Assembly: GCA_964539615.1 (NCBI GenBank) | Contig: CAZIJP010000045.1 | Location: forward strand, 1-17,654 | From: CAYRFE01 sp964539615 | GTDB taxonomy: Bacteria > Macinerneyibacteriota > Macinerneyibacteria > Macinerneyibacteriales > CAYRFE01 | Length of the DNA: 17,654 nucleotides | Direction of reading: 5' to 3' | Shown here: positions 8,701 through 15,469 of the stretch, piece by piece | How positions within the stretch are numbered: position 1 is the first letter of the stretch | Layout: each line of letters starts with the position of its first letter | Made by a program: the position numbers and the translations under genes | The notes under the pieces: model-generated | What the model saw: the letters and a program-made list of their open reading frames with translations, nothing else | Databases searched by the model: none | Told to the model about the DNA's origin: nothing

Positions 8701-11015
8701 TCCTGATACCCGTCGTTGTTGATATCAAACCAATTTGATGTTGAATAATCCAACTGGGCAAAATTCGATACAGCTCCAACGGGATTATTGAACACCAACC
8801 ATAACGCGCCGTCCTTCCTATATAGCGTGGTCTCTCGCACAGAGCCGACGGTATTATATCCGGTAACGAGCGCATCAAGATCACCGTCATTATCGTAATC
8901 ACACCAGGATGGCTCGCCGCGTAGAAGATAGACCATTGGCGATGTTGTGTTTAAACCAAGAGATGTCGAATCTTTTGTATCGATCGAGCATAGATATGTC
9001 CGCGCAATACCTGCGCTGATATCGGTTGAAATGAGAATATCGTAATCACCGTCACCGTCATAATCACCCATGGTCGCATTTGTCGGCTGGTTAAACATGG
9101 TCGGGCTGCCCGTCACAATAACTGAATTGAAAATCTTCTCCGTCGTAAATGACCTTGTTTCCGACCATTCGCTCGTTGCACCAAGGCTATTGCGTGTCAG
9201 AACGCGCCAAAAATACACGGTATCATGATTAAGATTCTCTACCGGATAACAAGTTTCGGTCGTGTTGGTTACCTCAACAACGATACTTGTGAATAATATA
9301 TCATTGGCCACCTGCAGCTCGTATCCCGTTGCATTGGGAACAGGGTCCCAACACAAATTTACCGTCGGCATTTCTACATCGATCGCTCCGTTGGAAGGCG
9401 ACGTCAATAACGGCGGTGCAGGAACGATGAACTGCAAAACATCCGAATATGCCGAGACACCCAAAGCAGTATCAACCGCTTGAAGATATGCATTGTATCG
9501 CCCCGGAACCATATGCAATTGTGCTGAAAGATTTTGCCCCATATTGCCCTGGCTTGGAACTTTATGATAACCGTTTGTATAATCGGTAGTTGAAGAATAA
9601 GCTATTTTCCCGGTATTAAAATCGATAACGATCAGGTTATACGACAAGGAATTTGCAGAGGATTCGCTGTCGGAAGATGCATTCCACGATAGTGTTGTTA
9701 TACCGTTTGTGGTGTTTGAAGATACCAAAAGCGGTATTGTAGGAGGCGTATTGGCCGTACCACCCGTATTTTTGAAGAGTTGTGTCGTCCGAAACGGAGA
9801 AGCGACCGCTTGTCCGGTCAGTATGAAATCGTTCAATCCGTCTTTGTTGTAATCCGCAACGGCGATCTGACTATAATCTGCATTGGAAATACCGGGCGGA
9901 TCATCAGCCGTAAATGTCATATCTCCGTTATTTTTGAATATGCCGCTTTTTCCTGACGAAGCATAGTCACCGGTAAAAAAGATATCCATATAACCGTCGG
10001 CATTATAATCAACCAAAGCAACATTTCCGTTTCGCAAGCCGGAGAATGGCCCCGGAGTGCCGCCTGCTACAGGATTGGTGATCTCCGTGAAAGCTCCCGT
10101 GCCGTCATTTTGAAGCGCAAGCATCAGATCGCTGCCTGACTTGCTCGATCCGCACAGGATTATATCGGCAGCGCCGTCATTATTAAGATCACCGTATGCG
10201 ATCGTGCCGTAAGACATCCTAAATCGATCATAATCAAGGCCGGCATCGCTCGTATGATCGGCGAATGTCCGATCTCCCATGTTTTTCCATACTTGTATGA
10301 CTTGCGCGGTCGTACCGTCTTCACCCGTAAGTATCAGATCTTTGTACCCGTCTTTAGTGATATCCACCCATGCAGATGCGCTGTACATGACTTGCGCAAG
10401 GTTTCCTCCGAATGCTCCAGAGGTCACGTCTTCAAATGTTCCGTCATGCTTATTGCGGTATAATTTACTCATTGGAACAGAAGCCGAAAAACTCGAATTA
10501 CCCGCTATAAACAGATCAAGCCAGCCATCGTTGTCGTAATCGACCCACTCGACCGTGCCGTTTTGCATGGCCATAAGAGCGGTTGAAACAAAAGCTGACG
10601 TAGTGTTGTTCTCAAATTGGCCCGTACCGAGATTTCGGAACAATTCCGAAGTTATCCCGGCGCCTGTCCATCCTGTGATCACGAGGTCAATATTACCGTC
10701 ATTATCATAATCGCCCCATGCCGCATCACCGAACTGCACATTGGGAAATGCGGTGATCAATGACGATGTCTCGTCGGAAAAAGAATCGGAGCCGTTGTTT
10801 TTTATAAGAAAGGTTTTGGTTGCTGATCCGTTGTTTCCAAACATTAGAAGGTCCAGGTCACCGTCATTATCATAATCTCCCCAGACGGCGCTTGAATAAC
10901 TCAGATCATAATCATTTACCGGTACCGCAGGAAAAGATGTAACCTCAGTAAATTGAGCTATCAATGATAGGACAGAAAACATAGATATAATGAGAAATAT
11001 AATTACTTTTTTCAT
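5733..11015 (-). CDS. Giant surface protein with two FG-GAP/VCBS propeller blocks, Fn3-like domains and a sorting-type tail
   Basis: 1760 residues. Signal peptide about 1-20 (SLIA before QFTEV). Seven FG-GAP/VCBS repeats with Dx[DN]xDGxxD-type loops follow, starting at 47, 102, 159, 218, 276, 336 and 388 (the fourth, DITKDG, is degenerate). Next come two fibronectin-III-like domains (about 423-530 and 533-627). A second set of seven repeats starts at 651, 706, 764, 817, 866, 918 and 973. Two more Fn3-like domains (about 1005-1115, 1120-1228), several unassigned beta regions (about 1230-1580) and an Ig-like stretch (about 1583-1660) follow. The tail (1676-1760) is FlgD-Ig/type-IX-sorting-like: YPNPFNPNTTI, YNVKGALVKKL, WNGTDDNGRVLSSGVYYVK, KIVLLK. 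The loops should bind calcium and each set of seven suggests a seven-bladed propeller, as in integrin alpha chains. Likely a secreted or surface-attached adhesin; the ligand is unknown. Its ribosome binding site overlaps the previous gene's stop. Confidence 0.88.
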   Translation of the reverse strand: MKKVIIFLIISMFSVLSLIAQFTEVTSFPAVPVNDYDLSYSSAVWGDYDNDGDLDLLMFGNNGSATKTFLIKNNGSDSFSDETSSLITAFPNVQFGDAAWGDYDNDGNIDLVITGWTGAGITSELFRNLGTGQFENNTTSAFVSTALMAMQNGTVEWVDYDNDGWLDLFIAGNSSFSASVPMSKLYRNKHDGTFEDVTSGAFGGNLAQVMYSASAWVDITKDGYKDLILTGEDGTTAQVIQVWKNMGDRTFADHTSDAGLDYDRFRMSYGTIAYGDLNNDGAADIILCGSSKSGSDLMLALQNDGTGAFTEITNPVAGGTPGPFSGLRNGNVALVDYNADGYMDIFFTGDYASSGKSGIFKNNGDMTFTADDPPGISNADYSQIAVADYNKDGLNDFILTGQAVASPFRTTQLFKNTGGTANTPPTIPLLVSSNTTNGITTLSWNASSDSESSANSLSYNLIVIDFNTGKIAYSSTTDYTNGYHKVPSQGNMGQNLSAQLHMVPGRYNAYLQAVDTALGVSAYSDVLQFIVPAPPLLTSPSNGAIDVEMPTVNLCWDPVPNATGYELQVANDILFTSIVVEVTNTTETCYPVENLNHDTVYFWRVLTRNSLGATSEWSETRSFTTEKIFNSVIVTGSPTMFNQPTNATMGDYDGDGDYDILISTDISAGIARTYLCSIDTKDSTSLGLNTTSPMVYLLRGEPSWCDYDNDGDLDALVTGYNTVGSVRETTLYRKDGALWLVFNNPVGAVSNFAQLDYSTSNWFDINNDGYQDLLLSGFDGTSYAFYEYIWDPNNTYFVLNTSTGLPSVSNQSVDSADIDNDGDIDLLITGLSGTPMAIMYVNDGAGHFTQGSILNAVTDADAAFGDYNNDGSVDVVIAGAQGMAPYTALYYNDGTGNFIQAPEASIKNMKEASVSWGDYDNDGDLDLLMCGNTNMSAPMLEMYVYTNDGTFSSMTGGLPLATGNQNGFAQWSDYNIDGRLDIVYNEINGIKVLRNNVAPFNSNPEAPGALSSTMIDTTTVQLNWSPSNDDHTIPEGLNYNIYIGKISGKGDRVSPMSHINGGTLPAGFRYVQQIGNAGLMTTKTVSGLEDGLYLWAVQAIDTAYLGSSFSSEQYFIVGTTSNVYLVRPSNEAENESPIQWMEWAAVSGAETYILEYIEVPADQIVPPVWANVASSVERISGIKSTRQWVRSTIKYDTRYYWRVGAVMKDKTIKWSSDAGGSGSWRFDTRQNGIRLEFAGVGLFNDTACLPKSGFQSEEYTFMVKYYHSGNELPVNSELEIYFDGWSKYLPMNEVDAADTTTIDGKLYELTIPDMRYLLTDSSTSDFYSENYIRYGFKFFDSLGVKVWEISPAPGTPIEQAKTQLYIKFINFRDVILSYNSVIRGTTNIIVPKVVLTTNESASLTVSPALDIPDGASTISQSNFALYPILMNPDHLSGWENDWCLVPGLEFTRFNFLTMAAAGTHTLSFEYRRAGVLITPLLSSEIAVLSIDTAEISAKKSLIVGGFSLQSDSEQPIRVIASPVGTGGFDVQFEQSLAEGLYATSNTPLTSKQAFYRKEGKNYIFAGIIKAPIAVSGTYVVKPDNDAPKLNGVTIKNGMISILATDALSGIYQYRITALSGVHTSVDGMFPSSILSEGSETVTIAVEDHVGNSVSISQVVSAGTIPKLLFNDKKIMNYPNPFNPNTTIEVRVESSQYVSVMIYNVKGALVKKLYEGYTTEGVLTRNWNGTDDNGRVLSSGVYYVKAAVGNKTSVHKIVLLK

Positions 11016-11020
11016 ACGCC

Positions 11021-11030
11021 ATCACCTCTT
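11021..11030 (-). promoter_or_regulatory. Ribosome binding site of the FG-GAP gene, containing the upstream stop codon
   Basis: Minus-strand AAGAGGTGAT lies five bases before the ATG at 11015. The TGA inside it (11024-11022) is the stop codon of the TPR lipoprotein gene. A ribosome finishing the lipoprotein therefore ends on the Shine-Dalgarno sequence of the giant gene, which suggests coupled translation. Confidence 0.8.
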
Positions 11031-11747
11031 TGCCAATCCGGAGATCATTACCAAGGCATTATATAATTTCAATAATTCGCCTGAATCGATCTCGCCGTTT
11101 GCAGCGGCGTAATTATACTGTCCCCAAGCTGTCGGCGAATTTGATGCATCGGTATCAACACCGATGATCGCAAGTTTTTCAGCATCGGTCGCATAGTTCC
11201 TTGATGTGAACAGATACGCCCATGCCAGATTCATATGTACATTGCTGTCGGTGATCGCAGCATCTCTACTGAACGTCCAATCTTCAGGCAGTTCATCACC
11301 TTCTATAGTAGTTATTGATAAGCCGTAAACAACATCTACAAGCATATTTTTTGCAAATGTCGCTTTTTGAATATTGTTTTCCTGAAGTAAAGCAGATGCA
11401 AGTCCGATGGTCATTTCGCGCCGTACTTCTCCGCTTGCGAAGCGTAAACCTCGTTCAAAATTAATATACGCTTCGGCAAAAAGATTTATACGAAGATACG
11501 CCCAACCAAGCCCGTTATATGCATCGGCAAACTCCGGATCGGTATACACCGCAAGATCAAATTTTTCTACGGCTTTACAATAATCGGAATTGCCGTCAAG
11601 CGGATACGCATTGACCGCTTTCATAAAATATTCCCACCCTTGTCTGGTGAGTTCGTCAGCAGTGAGATCTTGTGTGGTCGGATCTTCCAAACATCCGGTA
11701 ATAACCAAAGACAATAATAATAACAATCCCCCTATAAACTGTCTCAT
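11022..11747 (-). CDS. TPR-containing lipoprotein, first gene of the envelope operon
   Basis: A 241-residue lipoprotein. The N-terminus has a hydrophobic core (4-17) and a lipobox ITGC with the lipidated cysteine at position 19. There is no Asp at +2, which under the Enterobacteria-type rule would favour the outer membrane; that rule may not hold here. One clear tetratricopeptide unit spans about 70-103 (PEFADAYNGLGWAYLRINLFAEAYINFERGL). A second weaker helical pair lies around 108-140, and NVHMNLAWAYLFTSRNY (169-185) looks like another TPR first helix. TPRs bind protein partners, so this is probably an assembly or docking factor for the surface proteins encoded downstream. A strong ribosome binding site (AAGGAGGT) precedes the ATG. 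The gene is first after the promoter at 11778-11806, and its stop codon sits in the ribosome binding site of the next gene. Confidence 0.82.
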   Translation of the reverse strand: MRQFIGGLLLLLSLVITGCLEDPTTQDLTADELTRQGWEYFMKAVNAYPLDGNSDYCKAVEKFDLAVYTDPEFADAYNGLGWAYLRINLFAEAYINFERGLRFASGEVRREMTIGLASALLQENNIQKATFAKNMLVDVVYGLSITTIEGDELPEDWTFSRDAAITDSNVHMNLAWAYLFTSRNYATDAEKLAIIGVDTDASNSPTAWGQYNYAAANGEIDSGELLKLYNALVMISGLAKR

Positions 11748-11750
11748 ACA

Positions 11751-11758
11751 ACCTCCTT
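11751..11758 (-). promoter_or_regulatory. Strong ribosome binding site of the TPR lipoprotein gene
   Basis: AAGGAGGT on the minus strand is a full anti-Shine-Dalgarno match, three bases before the ATG at 11747 (four from the AGGAGG core). It fixes this ATG as the start. Confidence 0.85.
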
Positions 11759-11777
11759 GAAAAAATATGCCAACCTA

Positions 11778-11806
11778 AGTATACAATGCAGATATTAATA
11801 AATCAA
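11778..11806 (-). promoter_or_regulatory. Sigma70-like promoter of the envelope operon
   Basis: The -35 box TTGATT (11806-11801), a 17-bp spacer and the -10 box TATACT (11783-11778) lie on the minus strand. Transcription would start near 11771, giving a leader of about 24 bases before the lipoprotein ATG. This is the only clear promoter found before the six envelope genes. Confidence 0.75.
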
Positions 11807-11820
11807 GATTTTTGAAGAGT

Positions 11821-11853
11821 ATAAATAAAAGAAAACCGCCCTTTCGGGCGGTT
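11821..11853 (-). terminator. Rho-independent terminator of the chemotaxis receptor gene
   Basis: An 8-bp GC-rich stem (AACCGCCC / GGGCGGTT) closed by a GAAA tetraloop lies 7 bases after the receptor stop codon. On the minus strand it is followed by a T-rich tract (TTCTTTTATTTAT). It separates the receptor from the envelope operon. Confidence 0.9.
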
Positions 11854-11860
11854 CATTGCA

Positions 11861-13471
11861 TTATTTTCGTGTTAATCCGCTATCTCGAGAGAATGAATCA
11901 TCGGACACTTTAAAATGTCCGGTAATATCGGTCATTTCTTTGCCGATCGAAGCAAGTTCTTCGGCCATATTTGCCAATTGACCGACTGCATTGGTATTCT
12001 GATTCATGCTTTCGGATACAGCCAGAATATTGCTTGAAATGTCTTCGGAAACCTTGCTTTGTTCCTGAGTGGCAGTAGCAACGGCAATGATCTCTTGTAA
12101 AATATTTTTCGTATTTACACTGACAGATGCGATCTCTTTTCCAATACCGACGAGCATCGTGGCGATATCCTCAAGTTTTATAACTTTTTGACTCATACCG
12201 TCAACAACCGTCTCGCTTGATTGCTGAATATCCTTAACCATTGAATAAATCTCATCGGTTGATTTGGTTGTTTTCTCAGCAAGTTTTCTTATCTCATCCG
12301 CCACAACGGCAAAACCTTTTCCGGCCTCTCCGGCGCGGGCCGCTTCAATAGCAGCATTCAATGCCAAAAGATTGGTCTGATCGGCGATCTCATTGATAAC
12401 ATCCACGATCTCATAGATCGCATTTGCCTTCTCTTTGAGCTGAGTGATATCATTTTCGGTGAACCGTTTGATATCATCGGTCGTATGCTTGGTGCTTTCG
12501 ACCACTTCGTCAAGACGTTTGGAACCTTTATCCGTCTTTTCGGTACTTTCTTCAGCCATCTGTTTATTGCGTTCGGATATACGCGCGATCTCCTGAACGG
12601 TAGCGCTCATTTCATCCGAAGCGGTCGCAACCGATTGGATCTGAACAGAAATTTCCATGTTATTGGCAGACAATTCTTCCGTGGTTGAGGCTAATGTTGA
12701 ACTTTTTTCACCGAAAGATTGAGATATATTTTTAATCTGCAGCACGATCATATTTAATTTAATAAGGAAGTCATTGAAATATTTTGCCATCAAGCCGATC
12801 TCATCGGATGTCAACACGGTAAGCCGTTTGGTAAGATCGCCTTCGCCCTGAGAAATGTCAAGCAGTATCCCATTCATTTTCACGATCGGATTGACGATCT
12901 TCATGCTGAGAACGAAATATACCAGAACAGATATTAAAATAATGGAAATTATAAAAAAAGCCAGCTGAACTATGAAGAATTTGTTAATCTCTCGCCGAGC
13001 TTTATCATAATTGTAAAATAACTGTATCGTCCCGATCTTCTCTTCCGTACCGTCATCTTTCGTTTTTTTAATTTCCAATTCTTCTTTATGGTAATTTTTT
13101 TTCAACTGATCTTCGGAAATCGTCGGAACCGGTTTGTTGCCGTCGACCTCAAGATTCAAGTTTTTAACTACTTTATCAACATACTCTGAATTAAACTTAT
13201 TCTCACCAAGTTGGTTATAGAGCCTGATAACTGGAATATCAAATTTCGGCATTGTGCTGACGAGGGTCGTACTTATCGCATTGTCATCGACATTCCATAA
13301 TGCAAGTTCGATCGTCGGCTCGAGAAAACCTGCTACTTGTTTCATTGTGTCATCCTGCTGGCGCTCAAAACTCCTTTTTATACTGACATAACTCATAAAA
13401 GCGCTGATACTGATAGTAACTATCAACCCAACGATCAGATAGATCAAAAAATCTTTTGTCATCTTTTTCAT
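11861..13471 (-). CDS. Methyl-accepting chemotaxis protein
   Basis: A 536-residue transmembrane receptor that relays ligand sensing to CheA/CheW. Layout: TM1 about 8-30; periplasmic sensor about 31-163, carrying an ALWNVDDNAI segment (57-66) like those seen in small CACHE-type sensors; TM2 about 164-190; HAMP about 190-245; cytoplasmic helices and the signalling hairpin tip around 355-400 (IADQTNLLALNAAIEAARAGE, then GKGFAVVADEIRKLAE, here split). The family signature is intact. The C-terminus ends DSGLTRK, without a CheR/CheB-tethering pentapeptide of the NWETF type. The ATG at 13471 is preceded by AAGGAG at good spacing. It has its own promoter and terminator, so it is probably a stand-alone transcript. 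No other che or flagellar gene is in the window and the ligand cannot be predicted. It implies a motile or surface-gliding cell. Confidence 0.95.
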   Translation of the reverse strand: MKKMTKDFLIYLIVGLIVTISISAFMSYVSIKRSFERQQDDTMKQVAGFLEPTIELALWNVDDNAISTTLVSTMPKFDIPVIRLYNQLGENKFNSEYVDKVVKNLNLEVDGNKPVPTISEDQLKKNYHKEELEIKKTKDDGTEEKIGTIQLFYNYDKARREINKFFIVQLAFFIISIILISVLVYFVLSMKIVNPIVKMNGILLDISQGEGDLTKRLTVLTSDEIGLMAKYFNDFLIKLNMIVLQIKNISQSFGEKSSTLASTTEELSANNMEISVQIQSVATASDEMSATVQEIARISERNKQMAEESTEKTDKGSKRLDEVVESTKHTTDDIKRFTENDITQLKEKANAIYEIVDVINEIADQTNLLALNAAIEAARAGEAGKGFAVVADEIRKLAEKTTKSTDEIYSMVKDIQQSSETVVDGMSQKVIKLEDIATMLVGIGKEIASVSVNTKNILQEIIAVATATQEQSKVSEDISSNILAVSESMNQNTNAVGQLANMAEELASIGKEMTDITGHFKVSDDSFSRDSGLTRK

Positions 13472-13527
13472 TTCGATCTCCTTTCAGCACCGCGTTTTCC
13501 ACAAGTTTATCGATTACGTACATATAG

Positions 13528-13556
13528 ATACTACACACTAATGCGATTATTGTCAA
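13528..13556 (-). promoter_or_regulatory. Sigma70-like promoter of the chemotaxis receptor
   Basis: A perfect -35 box TTGACA (13556-13551), a 17-bp spacer and the -10 box TAGTAT (13533-13528) lie on the minus strand, about 57 bases before the receptor ATG. No sigma28 (flagellar class) consensus was noticed here. Confidence 0.7.
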
Positions 13557-13562
13557 CAAATG

Positions 13563-13581
13563 AATAAACTTTGAGTTTATT
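13563..13581 (-). terminator. Weak A/T-rich hairpin after rlmM, abutting the receptor promoter
   Basis: AATAAACT and AGTTTATT form an 8-bp stem with a 3-base loop two bases after the rlmM stop codon. The following minus-strand bases are only moderately T-rich. It ends six bases before the receptor -35 box. It may be a weak, possibly bidirectional terminator of the uvrB-nadC-rlmM operon, or a protein-binding palindrome beside the promoter. Confidence 0.4.
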
Positions 13582-13583
13582 AT

Positions 13584-14609
13584 TTATGATCGGGATAAGA
13601 AAATGGTCGCCTCATGACGGTTGTGAAAAAGTTGTCGAACGGAAATGATCTTATAATGACGGGAAAGGATCTTCACCGTCTTTTTTAACACCGGCAGCGG
13701 ATTCTCTTCAGGCAGTTTTATCGTCATTATTCCAATTGCTCCCGTATGAAGCGATGTTGCCGCATTGGACATGATATAGGCAGAATCATCACCATTCATA
13801 CGCATATCATTAACGATACAGTCGGCCTGCTCGGCAAACGGGAATGCCTCCTGAGCTTTACGTTGCATATGGGTGATACCTTCGTCGCTTTGCAGCCGCT
13901 TGTCAAGCTCGCCCGGATCGATCGCGATAACATGCAGGCCTTTTTGCCGGAGAATGTATGTCCAACCTCCCGGTGCTGCGCCAAGGTCGATCGCCGTGCC
14001 ATTCTTAGGCAGTCGAACATTGAACAATTCCAACGCTTCCAGAAGCTTGAACTCGGCCCGTGAGATCATATCGTCGGTGAGTTTGTAATGACGCATACCG
14101 CCGGCCCAGGGATTGAGATTATTATGCACGAACGACATGCCGATATACATCGTGGTATCATGTATCACCGCTGAAACAGCGATATCATCCTTGCTGTAGC
14201 CGTTACTTGCTTCTTTTCCTAACGCTGCTTCAATGGTTTGCGTAAGTTCGCTTGTAGAAAACGGTAGGATATGTTCTCCGATCCAACGCGGTTGAATGAC
14301 ATAATCGGTATGTATAGCTCCGGCCTGACCGCGCAGGAAATCCTTTATATCATCAAGGTCATACGCATATTCAAAAGTTGCATGAACCGGCATGATGTGG
14401 CGCACAAAAACCGGCGAGATGCTGCGCAACTTTGCGCTCATCGCATCAAACGGCACTACGGTATCGATCACGACCGTGCTTTCGTCACACCAGAATTTTT
14501 CAGTGAACTGTACCGCTTCTCGCAGCTCAGCCAATGCCTCGTTCTTGTATTGCGGAGACAATGTACACATTGCCGTTGTAGCTGACGGCAGACGCTTTAC
14601 GGTGCTCAT
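13584..14609 (-). CDS. rlmM: RlmM-like 23S rRNA 2'-O-methyltransferase
   Basis: A 341-residue FtsJ/RrmJ-fold SAM-dependent methyltransferase. The N-terminal half (about 10-165) resembles the THUMP-type RNA-binding part of RlmM. SRAEFKLLEAL (183-193) opens the catalytic domain and DLGAAPGGW (208-216) is the SAM-binding motif. The K-D-K-E tetrad is complete: Lys188, Asp268 (VNDMR), Lys298 (IKLPE) and Glu333 (HEATIF). The length is close to the E. coli enzyme (366 residues), which methylates C2498 of 23S rRNA at the 2'-OH. The start overlaps the nadC stop as ATGA, with GGAG at a usable distance inside nadC, so it is co-translated with nadC. The exact target nucleotide is inferred from family membership; a different rRNA position is possible in a distant phylum. 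Confidence 0.85.
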   Translation of the reverse strand: MSTVKRLPSATTAMCTLSPQYKNEALAELREAVQFTEKFWCDESTVVIDTVVPFDAMSAKLRSISPVFVRHIMPVHATFEYAYDLDDIKDFLRGQAGAIHTDYVIQPRWIGEHILPFSTSELTQTIEAALGKEASNGYSKDDIAVSAVIHDTTMYIGMSFVHNNLNPWAGGMRHYKLTDDMISRAEFKLLEALELFNVRLPKNGTAIDLGAAPGGWTYILRQKGLHVIAIDPGELDKRLQSDEGITHMQRKAQEAFPFAEQADCIVNDMRMNGDDSAYIMSNAATSLHTGAIGIMTIKLPEENPLPVLKKTVKILSRHYKIISVRQLFHNRHEATIFLSRS

Positions 14610-15454
14610 GACTGCATCTCCATGCTGATATCCACAGCCCGGACGGAATGGGTAAGCGCTCCGGATGATATGAAATCGATGTCAAGCTGCCCGAGCGACG
14701 AAAGACGTTCTATAGTGATACCGCCCGATACTTCTATCTTTATTGACGCGTTAACAGAACGTATCGCGCGTGATGCCTCAATTATTTCTTCATTGTTCAT
14801 ATTATCAAGCATGATGATATCGCAGCCTTTCCGGGCGGCCTCGCGCGCCTCTTCTATCGTTTCAACCTCAACTTCCACTTTGATCCCTTGAGTATGATTG
14901 CGCACACGGTCGATCGCTTCCGATACGGAGCCGGCGGCATTTTTATGATTGTCCTTTATCATTACCATATCGTAGAGCCCCATGCGGTGATTCTCTCCCC
15001 CGCCGGTCTTTACGGCATATTTATCGAGATGGCGGTACCCGGGTATCGTTTTCCGGGTATCAAGCAGCTTGACCGTCGTGCTGTTCAATGCGTTCACATA
15101 GGTCTTCGTCTGTGTGGCGACACCCGACATACGCTGCAGAAAGTTCAATACGATCCGTTCACCTTTGAGAAGTGATCTGACCTTACCGTGAATGGTCGCA
15201 AATACAGTATGGTCTCCCAAGACCTCACCGTCAGGAAATAAAATTTCTACGGTGACAACAGGGTCGATCGCCTGATACACGTAACGTATCAGGTCTGTAC
15301 CGCACAGCACGATCGTTTCTTTACACAACAACTCGGCAGTGGCCGTTTCGTCATGGAATACGGCATCGCTCGTCACATCCGTAAGATTATCACCCAGGTC
15401 TTCTCGTATGGCCATGTCTATGAGTTCACGTACGGCATCATATGATATCGGCAT
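14606..15454 (-). CDS. nadC: Nicotinate-nucleotide pyrophosphorylase (quinolinate phosphoribosyltransferase, NadC)
   Basis: A 282-residue cytosolic enzyme converting quinolinate and PRPP to nicotinate mononucleotide, CO2 and pyrophosphate in de novo NAD synthesis. Family landmarks are all present: NFLQRMSGVAT (104-114), DTRKTIPGYR (132-141), KTGGGENHRMGLYDMVMIKD (149-168), EVEVET (194-199), LDNM (216-219), EVSGGI (241-246) and ISSGALTHS (262-270). The length is normal and no active-site residue appears missing. The ATG at 15454 has AAGGAG at good spacing, 15 bases after the uvrB stop. The gene then overlaps rlmM by four bases. nadA and nadB are not in this window. The grouping with a repair gene and an rRNA methyltransferase looks like a general housekeeping operon rather than an NAD operon. 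Confidence 0.96.
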   Translation of the reverse strand: MPISYDAVRELIDMAIREDLGDNLTDVTSDAVFHDETATAELLCKETIVLCGTDLIRYVYQAIDPVVTVEILFPDGEVLGDHTVFATIHGKVRSLLKGERIVLNFLQRMSGVATQTKTYVNALNSTTVKLLDTRKTIPGYRHLDKYAVKTGGGENHRMGLYDMVMIKDNHKNAAGSVSEAIDRVRNHTQGIKVEVEVETIEEAREAARKGCDIIMLDNMNNEEIIEASRAIRSVNASIKIEVSGGITIERLSSLGQLDIDFISSGALTHSVRAVDISMEMQS

Positions 15455-15469
15455 TATTTCTCCTTCTTT

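Noticed and set aside
13365..13559. 64-residue frame starting over the receptor promoter
   Set aside because: It covers the -35/-10 boxes and runs out of frame into the receptor N-terminus; nothing supports it as a gene.
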